Below are positions 51,929 through 61,373 of a DNA stretch of 64,000 nt, one piece after another; position 1 is the stretch's first letter; each line of letters begins with the position of its first letter. Origin of the DNA: Clostridiales bacterium (GTDB lineage: Bacteria > Bacillota > Clostridia > Oscillospirales > Oscillospiraceae); contig CABIXV010000006.1 in NCBI GenBank assembly GCA_902362775.1, forward strand, positions 71,827 to 135,826, in the 5' to 3' direction. Below the pieces are notes generated by a model that worked only from the letters and a program-made list of their open reading frames with translations, had not been told where the DNA came from and did not search any database. Position numbers and translations under genes: made by a program.

Positions 51929-53341
51929 TCAGGGATTGGACATATTGTATAGGTCAATCGCTTCCTGGATGGTCTCCTCAGCAGTCTTGATGACGTCGTC
52001 GATGTTAGCCTTAGGATCGCTGGACACGGTTTCGATGGCCAGCTTGTTAGCCACCTTCATCTCGTTGGAGATGGGGATATAGGGGTTGGTAGCGGAGTCG
52101 TCAGAGGCGGCCAGGGACTCGTACACGCCGGTAACGGCGGGGAAGGTGTTGGCCACATAGTCGTTATAAGTATCGCTGGTATAGGACTCCTGGTTGGGAG
52201 CCAGATAGCCGGTGGCGACAGCAAAGGAAGCGGCCTGCTCGCCGGTGCTGGCGAACTTGATAAATTCATAGGCGCCCTGCTGTTCAGCGGTGTCGCCGGT
52301 GTTGCAGATCCACAGGCCGGTGCCGCCGGCGGGCTCGCCGGAATTCATGCCGGCCTCAGTGGCGGAGATCATGGGGATGATTCCCACTTCAAAAGCGCCG
52401 TTGGCAGCGTCCAGAATCTTGGTGGTCATAGAAACCACGCCCATGAACATGGCGCAGTCGCCGGAAGCCATCTGGGGAATAACCTCAGCCTGGTAGTCAG
52501 AACCGTAGGCCACACACAGCTTTTCCGCGTGGAGCTTCTGATACACGTCCAGCATATTGTAGATGGCGTCGTGTACTTTGGCATCCTTGGTGTACAGACA
52601 CTCGGTGATCCGCTCGCTGCCCAGGCCGTTGTTGTTGTTATATGCCTGCAGGCCCTCACGGCCCAGAGCGGCGTTGAAGTAGAAGCCATCGGGATGGAAG
52701 CCGACGCCGTAGGTGGTATAACCGCCCTCGACCAGTTTGACGCAGGCGTCATAGAGATCGTTGAAGCTCTTGATCTCCTTGGGATCGATGCCGGCCTCAG
52801 CCAGCATATCGGCGTTATAGTAAATGCCGGGATAGCTGTAGCCCACAGGGTAACCGACCTGGTTGCCCTCGTTGTCGCAGTAAGCGGTGCGGATGGCTTC
52901 CCAGGTGCTCTCCAGCTCAGGCCAGCCGTTGGTATCGGCGTCGATAAAGCCCTGGAGCGGGACACAGTATTCAGCCGTGGCGTACATAGCTACGTTCTCC
53001 ACAGGACCAGAGAACATGGAGGGCAGATCGGCCTGGGCGGTAGAGCCCAGCTTGGCGTTCAGCTCGGTCTGATTGCCCTGATACTCGATGGTCACATGAT
53101 AGGCGTCCTGGCTCTCATTGAAGGCGTCAATCACCTTCTGCAGGTGGTCCACGTTGGCCTGGCCAAAGGCGGTCCACCACAGAACCTCGACAGGCTCGCC
53201 GGAGGTGGAGGGGGTGCTGGCGCTGGTGCCCGCGCCGGAAGACGCGCTGCCCTTGCTGTCGTCGGGCTTGTCTTTGCCGCCGCAGGCCGCCAAGCTCATA
53301 GTCATGGCAAGCGCAAGAACAATGGATAAGACCTTTTTCAT
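51929..53341 (-). CDS. Extracellular solute-binding lipoprotein, sugar-type ABC transporter (family 1), 470 aa
   Basis: Lipoprotein signal ending M-S-L-A-A-C (Cys20), Gly/Ser linker, then family-1 binding protein features (V-L-W-W-T-A-F-G, V-I-D-A-F-N-E-S, Y-Y-N-A-D-M-L-A-E-A-G-I). UgpB/MalE-like, so the ligand is a sugar, polyol or glycerol-phosphate derivative. Followed by two permease genes upstream in transcription order; ATPase supplied elsewhere. Confidence 0.93.
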   Translation of the reverse strand: MKKVLSIVLALAMTMSLAACGGKDKPDDSKGSASSGAGTSASTPSTSGEPVEVLWWTAFGQANVDHLQKVIDAFNESQDAYHVTIEYQGNQTELNAKLGSTAQADLPSMFSGPVENVAMYATAEYCVPLQGFIDADTNGWPELESTWEAIRTAYCDNEGNQVGYPVGYSYPGIYYNADMLAEAGIDPKEIKSFNDLYDACVKLVEGGYTTYGVGFHPDGFYFNAALGREGLQAYNNNNGLGSERITECLYTKDAKVHDAIYNMLDVYQKLHAEKLCVAYGSDYQAEVIPQMASGDCAMFMGVVSMTTKILDAANGAFEVGIIPMISATEAGMNSGEPAGGTGLWICNTGDTAEQQGAYEFIKFASTGEQAASFAVATGYLAPNQESYTSDTYNDYVANTFPAVTGVYESLAASDDSATNPYIPISNEMKVANKLAIETVSSDPKANIDDVIKTAEETIQEAIDLYNMSNP

Positions 53342-53406
53342 ACTAATGCTCCTTTTCCAATTTTTTATAAAAAGCCTCTTTGCTTTTTACAACATCAGGA
53401 TAGGCC

Positions 53407-54243
53407 TCAGCCCTTCAGGCCGCCGGCTGTCATGCCCTTGATAATGTAATCCTGACCCAAAATATAGATTAGGACCGAGGGAATGATAGCTACCACGGCG
53501 CCGGCCAGAATATGTCCGTAGTTCACCACATCGGCTGTGACTAGATAGGAGATTCCAATCTGGATGGTCCGCATCTCGTCCCGGCTGGTGACCAGCATAG
53601 GCCAGAAATACTGGTTGTAGATCTGGACGAACAGATAGATCGCCAACGAGGAAATGGTAGGGATGGACAGGGGCATAGCCACACGGAAGAGAAACCCCAT
53701 GTCACCGCATCCATCCAGAATAGCGGCCTCCTTATAATCTTTGGGCAGGGTCATAAAATACTGCCGCATTAGGAAAATAGCGGTGCCCGAAATGAGGGAG
53801 GGCAGGACCAAACCGATATAGGTGTCAATCAGGTCCATGTTCTGAATGGTAACATAGTTGGTGATGACCACCACCTCGCCAGGGATCATCGTCGTCATCA
53901 AAATCAGGGTAAACAGCAGGTTTTTCCCAGGGAATTTGAAGAACACGAAGCCGTAGGCTACCAGACAGGAGATTATGACTTGGGCCACGATACACACCAA
54001 GCATACCACGGCAGAGTTTTTCAGATAGTGAAGAATGGGGATCTGCCGAAAAACCTGAGCATAGCTCTCCAGGGTGGGGTTGGCTGTGATCAGCTTCAGG
54101 GGATAGGTCATCAGCTCCTGATCCGTCTGCAGCGAGAAGCATACGCCGACAATCAGCGGAGAAATGAACAAAATACCGATGATCGTCTTGAGAGCAAAGG
54201 AGGATATCTCTCCCGCTATTTTCTTCTGATGGGGCGTAATCAT
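53407..54243 (-). CDS. Sugar ABC transporter permease, MalG/UgpE type, 278 aa
   Basis: Six transmembrane helices with the EAA loop E-A-A-I-L-D-G-C-G-D-M-G-F (near 190-205) that contacts the ATPase, and the typical ending of this permease class. It forms a heterodimer with the MalF-type permease encoded 4 bases upstream (overlapping genes). It imports the ligand delivered by the lipoprotein encoded downstream. Confidence 0.93.
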   Translation of the reverse strand: MITPHQKKIAGEISSFALKTIIGILFISPLIVGVCFSLQTDQELMTYPLKLITANPTLESYAQVFRQIPILHYLKNSAVVCLVCIVAQVIISCLVAYGFVFFKFPGKNLLFTLILMTTMIPGEVVVITNYVTIQNMDLIDTYIGLVLPSLISGTAIFLMRQYFMTLPKDYKEAAILDGCGDMGFLFRVAMPLSIPTISSLAIYLFVQIYNQYFWPMLVTSRDEMRTIQIGISYLVTADVVNYGHILAGAVVAIIPSVLIYILGQDYIIKGMTAGGLKG

Positions 54244-55145
54244 TGGTAATGCACCACCTTTTTCTCCAGGGCGAACTGGATCCTGGTGAACAGGAAGATC
54301 AGCCCAAACAGGAACAGGGCCTGCACGCAGGCCGTTTCAAATCGACCGTTAATAATGGCGTTCTCGTATATGTAGTAGATTAGTGTCTTCGTCTGGTTAG
54401 CCGGACCGCCCTGGGTCAGCAGTCTGATCTGAGCAAAGCTCTTGAACGAGCTGCCGATGTTCAGAAACAGGACAAAGAAAATCTGAGGAGAGGCCATTGG
54501 AATAATGATATCCTTAATTCGGCGGAAAGGGCCGGCCCCGTCCAGCAGGGCGCTCTCCAGCAGGTCCTCAGGCACATTCCGAAAGCCTACCAACAGGAAG
54601 ATGAAACTCACGCCAATATGCATCCAGATTGTCATAGCGCAGACCGCCCAGATGGCATGGGGCATCTCGTTTGTCCAGGCGATCTCCGTACCCAGAATAT
54701 TATTCAGCAGGCCGTTCTTCTGGCGGTAGATAAACAAGAAGATAGCGGCAGCCGGGGAGGAGGCGATGGCCATGGGCAAGGCGTACATGGTCTGGTAGAC
54801 CTTGGAAAAACGGACCTTTTTCGTCGCCATCAGGGCAAAAATCATAGCGACAATAAAGGTAAAAAACAGGTTGATAGCGGCCATCTTCAAGGTAACGGCC
54901 ACCACATCCCAGAAGGAGTCCTTGGTCAGCACTCGGATCCAGTTGTCCGGACCAACCCACTGGGTAAAGTTACCCTGCTTATTGGTCAGCGCGAAGGACA
55001 GTACAATAGTCTTGATAAAGGGATAAAAGGTAAACAGCGTGAACAGGGCCATAGCAGGAAAGATCAGTACATAGGGCAGCGGTTTGACCCGTCCCAGGCG
55101 CCGTTCCTTCCCCGGTTCCCTTTGGAGTTTGCTCAAAATTTTCAC
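54240..55145 (-). CDS. Sugar ABC transporter permease, MalF/UgpA type, 301 aa
   Basis: Six transmembrane helices after a basic N-terminal tail, and the EAA loop E-S-A-L-L-D-G-A-G-P-F (around residues 205-215). Partner of the MalG-type permease, with overlapping stop/start (ATGA-like, 4 bases). No ATPase gene is present in this operon; the MsmX/UgpC-type ATPase at the right edge of the window is the likely energiser. Confidence 0.93.
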   Translation of the reverse strand: MKILSKLQREPGKERRLGRVKPLPYVLIFPAMALFTLFTFYPFIKTIVLSFALTNKQGNFTQWVGPDNWIRVLTKDSFWDVVAVTLKMAAINLFFTFIVAMIFALMATKKVRFSKVYQTMYALPMAIASSPAAAIFLFIYRQKNGLLNNILGTEIAWTNEMPHAIWAVCAMTIWMHIGVSFIFLLVGFRNVPEDLLESALLDGAGPFRRIKDIIIPMASPQIFFVLFLNIGSSFKSFAQIRLLTQGGPANQTKTLIYYIYENAIINGRFETACVQALFLFGLIFLFTRIQFALEKKVVHYQ

Positions 55146-55190
55146 CCTTCCTCTGTTCGCTCAAAGCATCAAACGGTCATCCACCCGGCC

Positions 55191-56318
55191 TCAGGCCAGG
55201 ATGGGATAAGGGCACGGGGGAGAGAACAGCTCAAGGGCCATACGGTCCCGGAAGCCCCGCATAGGGGCAAAGGTAAACCGCTCCACCCCCCGCCGGTCCT
55301 CGGGCAGCCGAGGAACAGAGACGGTCAGAACACGTTTCCCCTGATACCGAAACACATGAGCCGCATATCCGAACAGCTGTTCAGTATAACCCTTACCCTG
55401 AAGCTCTGGCAGGACAAACATGGTCCTGACATGGCCGCAGTCCTCAGGAGTCTCCTCCTCGTTTTCCATCCAGACAAAGCCCACAGGGCGGCCCTTTAGG
55501 CGGCAGACAGCCAAATAATCCGGATTGTAGGCCGTCAGCTCTCTGGCCCGTGCCAGCCACTCCGCTCCGTCAAAGGGCACTTCCGCTCCCTCTGTCTGCC
55601 GGGCGTGGGCTCTGGCCAGTTCCTCCAGGACCTCACCTAAGTCCACCGGGTCCACAGCCATATTAATGTCGGCTCCCGCTACGCCGCTCCAGGCCCGCCG
55701 CAGTTCCGGCGGGAGGTGGGAGCCGTCATTCATATACTCCACAGAGAAATTGCCCTCCCGGTCTACATGAATCAGGCTGACCGAGGTGTTGTCCCCATGG
55801 CCTACCACTTTCACATCAGACATGGGCCGCCCCATCATAGCGCATAGGCCAGCCTTGATGGTACAGGAGTGGGATACGCACAGGGCATTCCCGTCCCCCA
55901 CTTCCCGGGCAATGCGCCGCAGGCCGAACAGCAGACGGTCTGCCACCTGCTGAAAGGTACTGGCCCCCGGAGTAGTATTGGCCCAGGGGTGCTCATCCCA
56001 ATCTTTGCTTTCTTTGGGATATTCCTTGGCAATATTGCCCCAGGCCATATCCTCCCAGACACCAGTGGTGACTTCCCGCAGGTGGATCCTCACTCGGATG
56101 GGCAGCCCTCGCTCCTTGGCGATGGGCTCCACTGTCATGATAGAACGGAAGGCGTCGCTAGAATAGATGCCGTCGATAGGGATATCCCGAAAACGGCGGC
56201 GAAGCATCTCATTTTGCAGATAGCCCTTCGTGGTGACCAGAGCGTCCGTCTGTGCCTGAGTCCGCCGGCAGGCGTTTCCTTCTGACTCGCAGTGCCGGAC
56301 CAAGTAAATGTTTGCCAT
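55191..56318 (-). CDS. Histidine phosphatase fused to a GNAT acetyltransferase domain, 375 aa
   Basis: N-terminal phosphoglycerate-mutase-like domain with L-V-R-H-C-E-S-E-G-N (catalytic His), the middle segments Y-S-S-D-A-F-R-S and E-V-T-T-G-V-W-E-D, and a late V-S-H-S-C in place of the usual S-H-G-G. From about residue 220 a GNAT domain follows, with V-C-R-L-K-G-R-P-V-G-F-V and the acetyl-CoA loop L-P-E-L-Q-G-K-G-Y. ATG 56318 lies after GGAGGGAGAATC. First gene of the transporter operon; a sugar-phosphate phosphatase with an acyl-transfer partner is inferred. Confidence 0.85.
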   Translation of the reverse strand: MANIYLVRHCESEGNACRRTQAQTDALVTTKGYLQNEMLRRRFRDIPIDGIYSSDAFRSIMTVEPIAKERGLPIRVRIHLREVTTGVWEDMAWGNIAKEYPKESKDWDEHPWANTTPGASTFQQVADRLLFGLRRIAREVGDGNALCVSHSCTIKAGLCAMMGRPMSDVKVVGHGDNTSVSLIHVDREGNFSVEYMNDGSHLPPELRRAWSGVAGADINMAVDPVDLGEVLEELARAHARQTEGAEVPFDGAEWLARARELTAYNPDYLAVCRLKGRPVGFVWMENEEETPEDCGHVRTMFVLPELQGKGYTEQLFGYAAHVFRYQGKRVLTVSVPRLPEDRRGVERFTFAPMRGFRDRMALELFSPPCPYPILA

Positions 56319-56491
56319 TCCAGATTCTCCCTCCATTCCGCCTCGTTACTATTAGTAAAATTTTAACGATTTCTTTTAAGAATTTTCAATTTTATTTTAC
56401 ACATATTTTATTACTTAGTCAAGATTTTTTGTTTAATTCTTGTAAAAATTGTGTAAAATATCTCCTTAAATGTTTTTTAATATTATTAATA
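56319..56491 (-). promoter_or_regulatory. AT-rich promoter region of the ABC transporter operon
   Basis: About 150 bases of very AT-rich sequence. Contains TTACT-ATT-AGTAA (near 56346-56358, an inverted repeat) and AATATT-A-TTAATATT near 56478-56493, words that recur in the promoters of lplA and the dehydrogenase operon. Probable promoter and operator; the exact -35/-10 was not resolved. Confidence 0.5.
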
Positions 56492-57241
56492 TTACATATA
56501 AAGGCCGCCGTTTATATTCATGGCATCACCAGTCACATAGCTGGACAGGTCGCTGGCGTAGAACAGCACCGCGTTAGCAATGTCCTCGGCAGTGCCGTAC
56601 CGGCCCAGGGGGATATAGGTCTTGGGGTCCTTCTGGGACCAGGAGAGCGTTTTGCCCATCGGTGTCAGGATATTGCCAGGACACACAGCGTTGGAGGTAA
56701 TGTTGTATGCGGCGCCATGAAGCGCAAAGCATTTGCTCAGGTTCAGGATGCCGGCCTTGGCCGCCGCATAGGAGGCGTCAGAACTTCGGCCGCCCCGCAG
56801 CGCCGCCAGAGAGGACATATGGACGAGCTTGCCGTAATTCTGCTCCTTCATGACGGCAAATACCGCCTGGGTGCAGAAGAACATAGCCTTCAGGTCAATG
56901 TTCATCATCTTGTCCCAGCTCTCCAGACTGATCTCCTCTATAGGTGTGGAGCCGGTAATGCCGGCGTTGTTGACCCACACATCGATCCGGCCGAACAGCC
57001 CCTTGATCTCCTCAACCTTCTCCTTGATATGGTCAAAGTCCGCCACGTTGAACAGCACACACTTGGCCTGCCCCCCCTGGGCGATGATGTCGTCCACCAC
57101 CCTCTGGGCCGTTTCCATATTGATGTCAGTAATGACCACCTTGGCCCCAAACTCCGCCAGGCGGCGGGCAATCGCCTCGCCAATCCCCCGGCCGGAGCCG
57201 GTGACCACGGCCACCTTATCTCGCATAAACATATGGTCCAT
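56492..57241 (-). CDS. Short-chain dehydrogenase/reductase, 249 aa
   Basis: Classical SDR: T-G-S-G-R-G-I-G (14-21), N-N-A-G (91-94), catalytic Ser143/Ser144 and Y-x-x-x-K as Tyr158/Lys162. FabG/BudC-like. It is the last gene of the dehydrogenase-complex operon, 88 bases after the E3 gene. If the complex is an acetoin dehydrogenase, this could be an acetoin or butanediol oxidoreductase; otherwise it feeds another hydroxy-to-oxo step. ATG 57241 follows AAAGGAGATC. Confidence 0.88.
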   Translation of the reverse strand: MDHMFMRDKVAVVTGSGRGIGEAIARRLAEFGAKVVITDINMETAQRVVDDIIAQGGQAKCVLFNVADFDHIKEKVEEIKGLFGRIDVWVNNAGITGSTPIEEISLESWDKMMNIDLKAMFFCTQAVFAVMKEQNYGKLVHMSSLAALRGGRSSDASYAAAKAGILNLSKCFALHGAAYNITSNAVCPGNILTPMGKTLSWSQKDPKTYIPLGRYGTAEDIANAVLFYASDLSSYVTGDAMNINGGLYM

Positions 57242-57329
57242 TGACCCGATCTCCTTTCCTGTCGGGCAGGCGGGGTCATCGCCGCGCCCGCCCCTCCGAA
57301 GGGCGGCAGGAGGCCGCCCTTCGGGTCCG

Positions 57330-58700
57330 TTAAGCCTTATGAACCGCGGCTCCGAAGGCGTCCAGAGCGGCCTCCCGCACCATCTCCGCCAGAGAGGGGT
57401 GGGCCACTACCATCCGTTCCCACTCCTCCAGAGTCAGCTTTTTGTCTACCGCCAGGGCCCCAAAGGCAATCAGTTCAGAGGCATTTTCTCCGACGATAGT
57501 AACGCCCAGAGTCTGCTTGGTGGCCTTATCCGCCACCACGAACACCCGTCCGGAGGCTCCCTCCGCCAGCGCCATACCATTGGCGGAGTAGTCAAAGGTA
57601 CCCAGAGCCGGATCAAAGCCAGCCTCTTTGGCACTGTCCGTATTCAGTCCCACAGAGGCAAAGCAGGGATTCGTATAGACGCAGCTGGGCACAGGTGCCC
57701 GGTCTTTGGGTGCCTTGCCTGTCAAGATATGGGTCAGAGCCGCTTCGCCCTCGGCGTAAGCCGCATGGGCCAGCTGGATCCCTCCCGCTACATCCCCGAT
57801 GGCGTATACGCCCTTCAAATTTGTGCGCTGGGCGCCGTCTACCAGGATGTGCTTCTTCTCGCTCAACTTCAGTCCCAGGGCCTCCGCGTCGATCCCGGAC
57901 AGATTGGGGCGTCGTCCCACCGCCATCAGCACCTGATCCGCTTCTACGCTGTCCTGCTTTCCGTCCAGCTCATAGACCGCCCGCAGGGCGCCGTTTCCTT
58001 TCTCCACCCGCAGCATCTTAGCCCCGGTGAGAATACGGATCCCCTGCTTTTTCAGCGCAGATACCACCATATTGGCAGCTTCCTTCTGATCCCGGGGCAG
58101 CAGACTGGGCAGCATCTCAATAATCGTGATCTCAGTGCCGTAGCAGGCAAAGGCGCTGGCCAGTTCCAACCCGATGACACCGCCGCCCATCACCACCATA
58201 CGGCGGGGCAGCCGCTCCAGATTCAGCGCTCCGGTGCTGTCAATCGTCAGCTCATGGCCGGGGATGGGCACCGTCATGGGGACCGAGCCGGTGGCGATCA
58301 CCACATTTTTCCCCTTGTACTCCTGTCCGCCGCAGCGGACCACCCGGTTTTTCTCCAGACTGGCCTCGCCGTTTATCACGGTGACGCCGCACTTTTTCAG
58401 CAGAAACTGTACGCCGCCCACCAGCTTGGCCGTCACTTCCCCTTTGCCCTTCTGAATCTTGCGGAAGCTGAAAGAACCGGCATCCCGGAAAATCTCCCTG
58501 TCTACCAGCGAGCGGACCTTTTCCATGGCGTTGGCCTTGTCCACCAGGTATTTAGTAGGGATGCAGCCTACGTTCAGGCAGGTCCCACCCAGATGCTCCT
58601 TTTCAAACAGGGCTACCTTCTGCCCCTTTTTAGCCGCGGCGATGGCTAAAGAGTATCCCCCCGGGCCGCCGCCCAGCACCAAAATATCAAACGTTTCCAC
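57330..58700 (-). CDS. lpdA: Dihydrolipoyl dehydrogenase (E3), 456 aa
   Basis: FAD motif G-G-G-P-G-G (10-15), redox-active disulfide G-G-T-C-L-N-V-G-C (Cys41, Cys46), NAD motif V-V-M-G-G-G-V-I-G, second FAD motif Y-A-I-G-D-V-A-G, and the C-terminal active-site His-Pro in V-A-H-P-S-L. Reoxidises dihydrolipoamide of the E2 subunit with NAD+. Normal length. The gene starts 13 bases after the E2 gene ends. Confidence 0.95.
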   Translation of the reverse strand: METFDILVLGGGPGGYSLAIAAAKKGQKVALFEKEHLGGTCLNVGCIPTKYLVDKANAMEKVRSLVDREIFRDAGSFSFRKIQKGKGEVTAKLVGGVQFLLKKCGVTVINGEASLEKNRVVRCGGQEYKGKNVVIATGSVPMTVPIPGHELTIDSTGALNLERLPRRMVVMGGGVIGLELASAFACYGTEITIIEMLPSLLPRDQKEAANMVVSALKKQGIRILTGAKMLRVEKGNGALRAVYELDGKQDSVEADQVLMAVGRRPNLSGIDAEALGLKLSEKKHILVDGAQRTNLKGVYAIGDVAGGIQLAHAAYAEGEAALTHILTGKAPKDRAPVPSCVYTNPCFASVGLNTDSAKEAGFDPALGTFDYSANGMALAEGASGRVFVVADKATKQTLGVTIVGENASELIAFGALAVDKKLTLEEWERMVVAHPSLAEMVREAALDAFGAAVHKA

Positions 58701-58713
58701 AGCGAATTCCTCC

Positions 58714-60285
58714 TCAGCCCAGCATCAGGGCAGGATTCTCCATCAGCAGCTTCAGCTCACGCAGGAACTGGGCTCCATAAGCTCCGTCAATGATCCGGTG
58801 ATCGAAGGACCCGGTCACGCTCATCATATGGACGGGCTGGAACTGCTGTCCGTCCCAAACGGGCTGCACAGCGATCCGTCCCACCGCCAGGATACAGCTC
58901 TCCGGCGGATTAACGATGGCAATAAACTGATCCACGTCAAACATACCCAGATTGGAGATGGTAATGCTGCCACATCCCATGTCCGAGGGGGCCAGTTTGC
59001 TGTCCCGGGCCTTTTTCACCACCTGGCGGTACTTGTCCGCAATCTCCTCCAGCCCCATTGTGTCAATTCCCTTTACTACAGGGACCAGCAGAGCGCCCTC
59101 CAGACCCACGGCCAGACCCACATTGGTATGGCGGTAGACCCGGACCTCGCCGCCCTCGCAGCGGGCGTTGACCAGAGGGAACTTTCGGGAGGCCACGGCG
59201 ATGGCTTTGGCCATAATGTCGTTGTAGGATAGCTTGACGCCCCGCTTCTCCTGATAGCTCTGCTTGAGGGCCATGCAGGCCTCCATATTGATATTTACCG
59301 TACACTGCCAAGCCGGGATATTCTGGACAGACTCCAGCATCCGGCGGCCAATGACCTCCCGGGTCTTGGTCATGGGTAGGACCTCATATTCCGCCTCAGT
59401 GGGCGCGGCGATTGGAGCTGACCGGGCCTGCTCCGCCGCCTGGGCCGCACGCACATCCTTGCGGGTAAGCATCACTCCATTGGCCGGAGTCAGGCCGGCC
59501 AGCTCCACACCCAGCTCCCGGGCCAGCATTTTGGCGTTGGGCATAGCAGGCCACAGGGTCTTGGCTGCCGCGGGGGCCGCAGGACGAGGGGCGGGAGCAG
59601 CGCCCTTGATGATGGGGATATATTCCTCCTCATCCAGAACGCCGGCGGCAGGAGCGGCAGGGGCGGCTGGTGCCTGAACAGCAGGAGCGGCAGCGGGACG
59701 GGGGGCAGCGGCTCCGCTCCCGATCATCATCAGCACATCCCCGGAGGTAACATCGTCCCCCTCCTTGACCAAAATCTCCAGCACGGTGCCGGCCAGATAA
59801 CTCTCTACCGGCAGCACCGCCTTGTCTGTTTCCGCCTCCACCAGAGTATCGCCCCGTTTGACCTTGTCGCCCACCTTGACCAGTACGCTGGTGATCCGGG
59901 CCGCGTCGGTGGTCTGTCCGGCGGAGGGCATTTTGATGGGCTGGCCGCCGGCCGCCGGCGCCGGCTTCTCCGGTTCGGGCCGGGCCGCCTGAACCACAGG
60001 AGCGGCAGGGGCGGATTCCCCGCTCCGGACATAGCTCTTCCGATCCTCTTCAGAGCCCACGGCTACCAATACATCTCCGGCGTGGACATCGTCGCCCTCC
60101 GCGACCAGAACATCCAGCACGACGCCGGCAGCATAGCTCTCTACCGGCAGGATCGCCTTATCAGTTTCCGCCTCTACCAGAATATCGCCCCGCTTCACCG
60201 GATCTCCCGCCTTTACCTTGACACTGGTAATCCGGGCTTCATCGGTGGTCTGTCCGGCAGAGGGCATTTTGATCTGCTGTACCAT
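58714..60285 (-). CDS. Dihydrolipoamide acyltransferase (E2) with two lipoyl domains, 523 aa
   Basis: Two near-identical lipoyl domains with lipoylation lysines in E-T-D-K-A at about residues 43 and 155, Pro/Ala-rich linkers, a peripheral-subunit-binding domain (around 250-285, A-N-G-V-M-L-T-R-K-D-V) and a catalytic acyltransferase domain ending with the H-R-x-x-D-G active site (F-D-H-R-I-I-D-G). Core of the 2-oxoacid/acetoin dehydrogenase complex. ATG 60285 follows GGGAGGGACC; the seven upstream codons lack a site. Confidence 0.95.
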   Translation of the reverse strand: MVQQIKMPSAGQTTDEARITSVKVKAGDPVKRGDILVEAETDKAILPVESYAAGVVLDVLVAEGDDVHAGDVLVAVGSEEDRKSYVRSGESAPAAPVVQAARPEPEKPAPAAGGQPIKMPSAGQTTDAARITSVLVKVGDKVKRGDTLVEAETDKAVLPVESYLAGTVLEILVKEGDDVTSGDVLMMIGSGAAAPRPAAAPAVQAPAAPAAPAAGVLDEEEYIPIIKGAAPAPRPAAPAAAKTLWPAMPNAKMLARELGVELAGLTPANGVMLTRKDVRAAQAAEQARSAPIAAPTEAEYEVLPMTKTREVIGRRMLESVQNIPAWQCTVNINMEACMALKQSYQEKRGVKLSYNDIMAKAIAVASRKFPLVNARCEGGEVRVYRHTNVGLAVGLEGALLVPVVKGIDTMGLEEIADKYRQVVKKARDSKLAPSDMGCGSITISNLGMFDVDQFIAIVNPPESCILAVGRIAVQPVWDGQQFQPVHMMSVTGSFDHRIIDGAYGAQFLRELKLLMENPALMLG

Positions 60286-60302
60286 AGTTCGGTCCCTCCC
60301 GA

Positions 60303-61373
60303 TCACAGCCTGGCCAGTTTGCGCGCGCCCTCAATGATGCGCTGGGTAGAGGGGATCACAAACTGCTCCAGCGGCGGAGAGAAGGGGGTAGGCGTATCTG
60401 TGGCGCCCAGGCGGACAATAGGCGCATCCAGCAGGGTGATGGCGTTCTCAGCTACATAGGAGCCCAGTTGAGCGCCCCAGCCGCAGTTGTAGTGGTCCTC
60501 GTGGACGATCATCAGCTTTCCGGTCTTCTCCAGCGAGGCCAGCACCGTATCATAGTCGAAGGGGACCAGGCTGCGGGGGTCGATAATCTCACAGCTGATG
60601 CCCTCCTTCTCCAGCTCTTCCGCGGCCTCCATCGCCCGATACCACATCAGCAGGTTGGCCACGATGGTTACATCCTTGCCCTCCCGGCGGATGGCCGCCT
60701 TTCCAAAGGGAACGGTGTAATCTCCCTCGGGCACCTCGCCGGCGGAGCTGAGCTGGCCGGCCTCCTTTCGGGAGCCTCCGTACAGCAGCTTGTGCTCGAA
60801 TACCAGCACTGGGTTGTTGTCCCGGATGGCCTGCTTCATCATGCCCTTGGCATCATAGGCGGTAGAGGGGCAGATGACCTTCAGTCCGGGCACATGAGTA
60901 AAATAGCTCTCCAGGCTTTGGGCGTGCTGGGCACCGCGGTTGGTGGCGCCGCAGGGGGCCCGCATGACCATCGGCACAGACACCTGACCGTTGGACATAT
61001 AGCGCATCTTGGCCGCCTGATTGACCAGCTGATCCATCATGCAGAACAGGAAATCGCCATACTGCAGGTCGGCCACCGGGCGCATCCCCGCCATAGCCGC
61101 GCCGACACACACGCCGGAAATCATGATCTCCGCGATGGGCGTGTTGATGACCCGAGCCTCGCCAATGGGCACCGGCGTGCCGCCGAAGCCCTTATCGTCA
61201 GCGGATCTCACATTAGCGCCGAACTCGTCAGCCAGCCCCTTCGTAACGGTAAAGGCGCCGCCCATACCTCCGGGGATATCCTCGTCCTCACCGATGCAGA
61301 ATACGGTGGGATCTCTTCTCATTTCTTCCGCAATGGCGCTCTTGAGCGCGTCAGCGATAGACATCACAGCCAT
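60303..61373 (-). CDS. 2-oxoacid/acetoin dehydrogenase E1 component, beta subunit, 356 aa
   Basis: Transketolase-like beta subunit: I-G-E-D-E opening, Q-Y-G-D-F-L-F-C-M-M-D-Q, V-P-M-V-M-R-A-P-C-G and V-L-V-F-E-H-K-L-L-Y. The last resembles acetoin-type E1 beta subunits. It carries an unusual ~20-residue extra segment (S-A-D-D-K-G-F-G-G-T-P-V) where the family usually reads straight from the G-L-x-x-x-F-G region to the T-P-I motif. Start GTG/ATG overlap with E1 alpha (TGATG) indicates coupling. 356 aa from ATG 61373. Confidence 0.9.
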   Translation of the reverse strand: MAVMSIADALKSAIAEEMRRDPTVFCIGEDEDIPGGMGGAFTVTKGLADEFGANVRSADDKGFGGTPVPIGEARVINTPIAEIMISGVCVGAAMAGMRPVADLQYGDFLFCMMDQLVNQAAKMRYMSNGQVSVPMVMRAPCGATNRGAQHAQSLESYFTHVPGLKVICPSTAYDAKGMMKQAIRDNNPVLVFEHKLLYGGSRKEAGQLSSAGEVPEGDYTVPFGKAAIRREGKDVTIVANLLMWYRAMEAAEELEKEGISCEIIDPRSLVPFDYDTVLASLEKTGKLMIVHEDHYNCGWGAQLGSYVAENAITLLDAPIVRLGATDTPTPFSPPLEQFVIPSTQRIIEGARKLARL

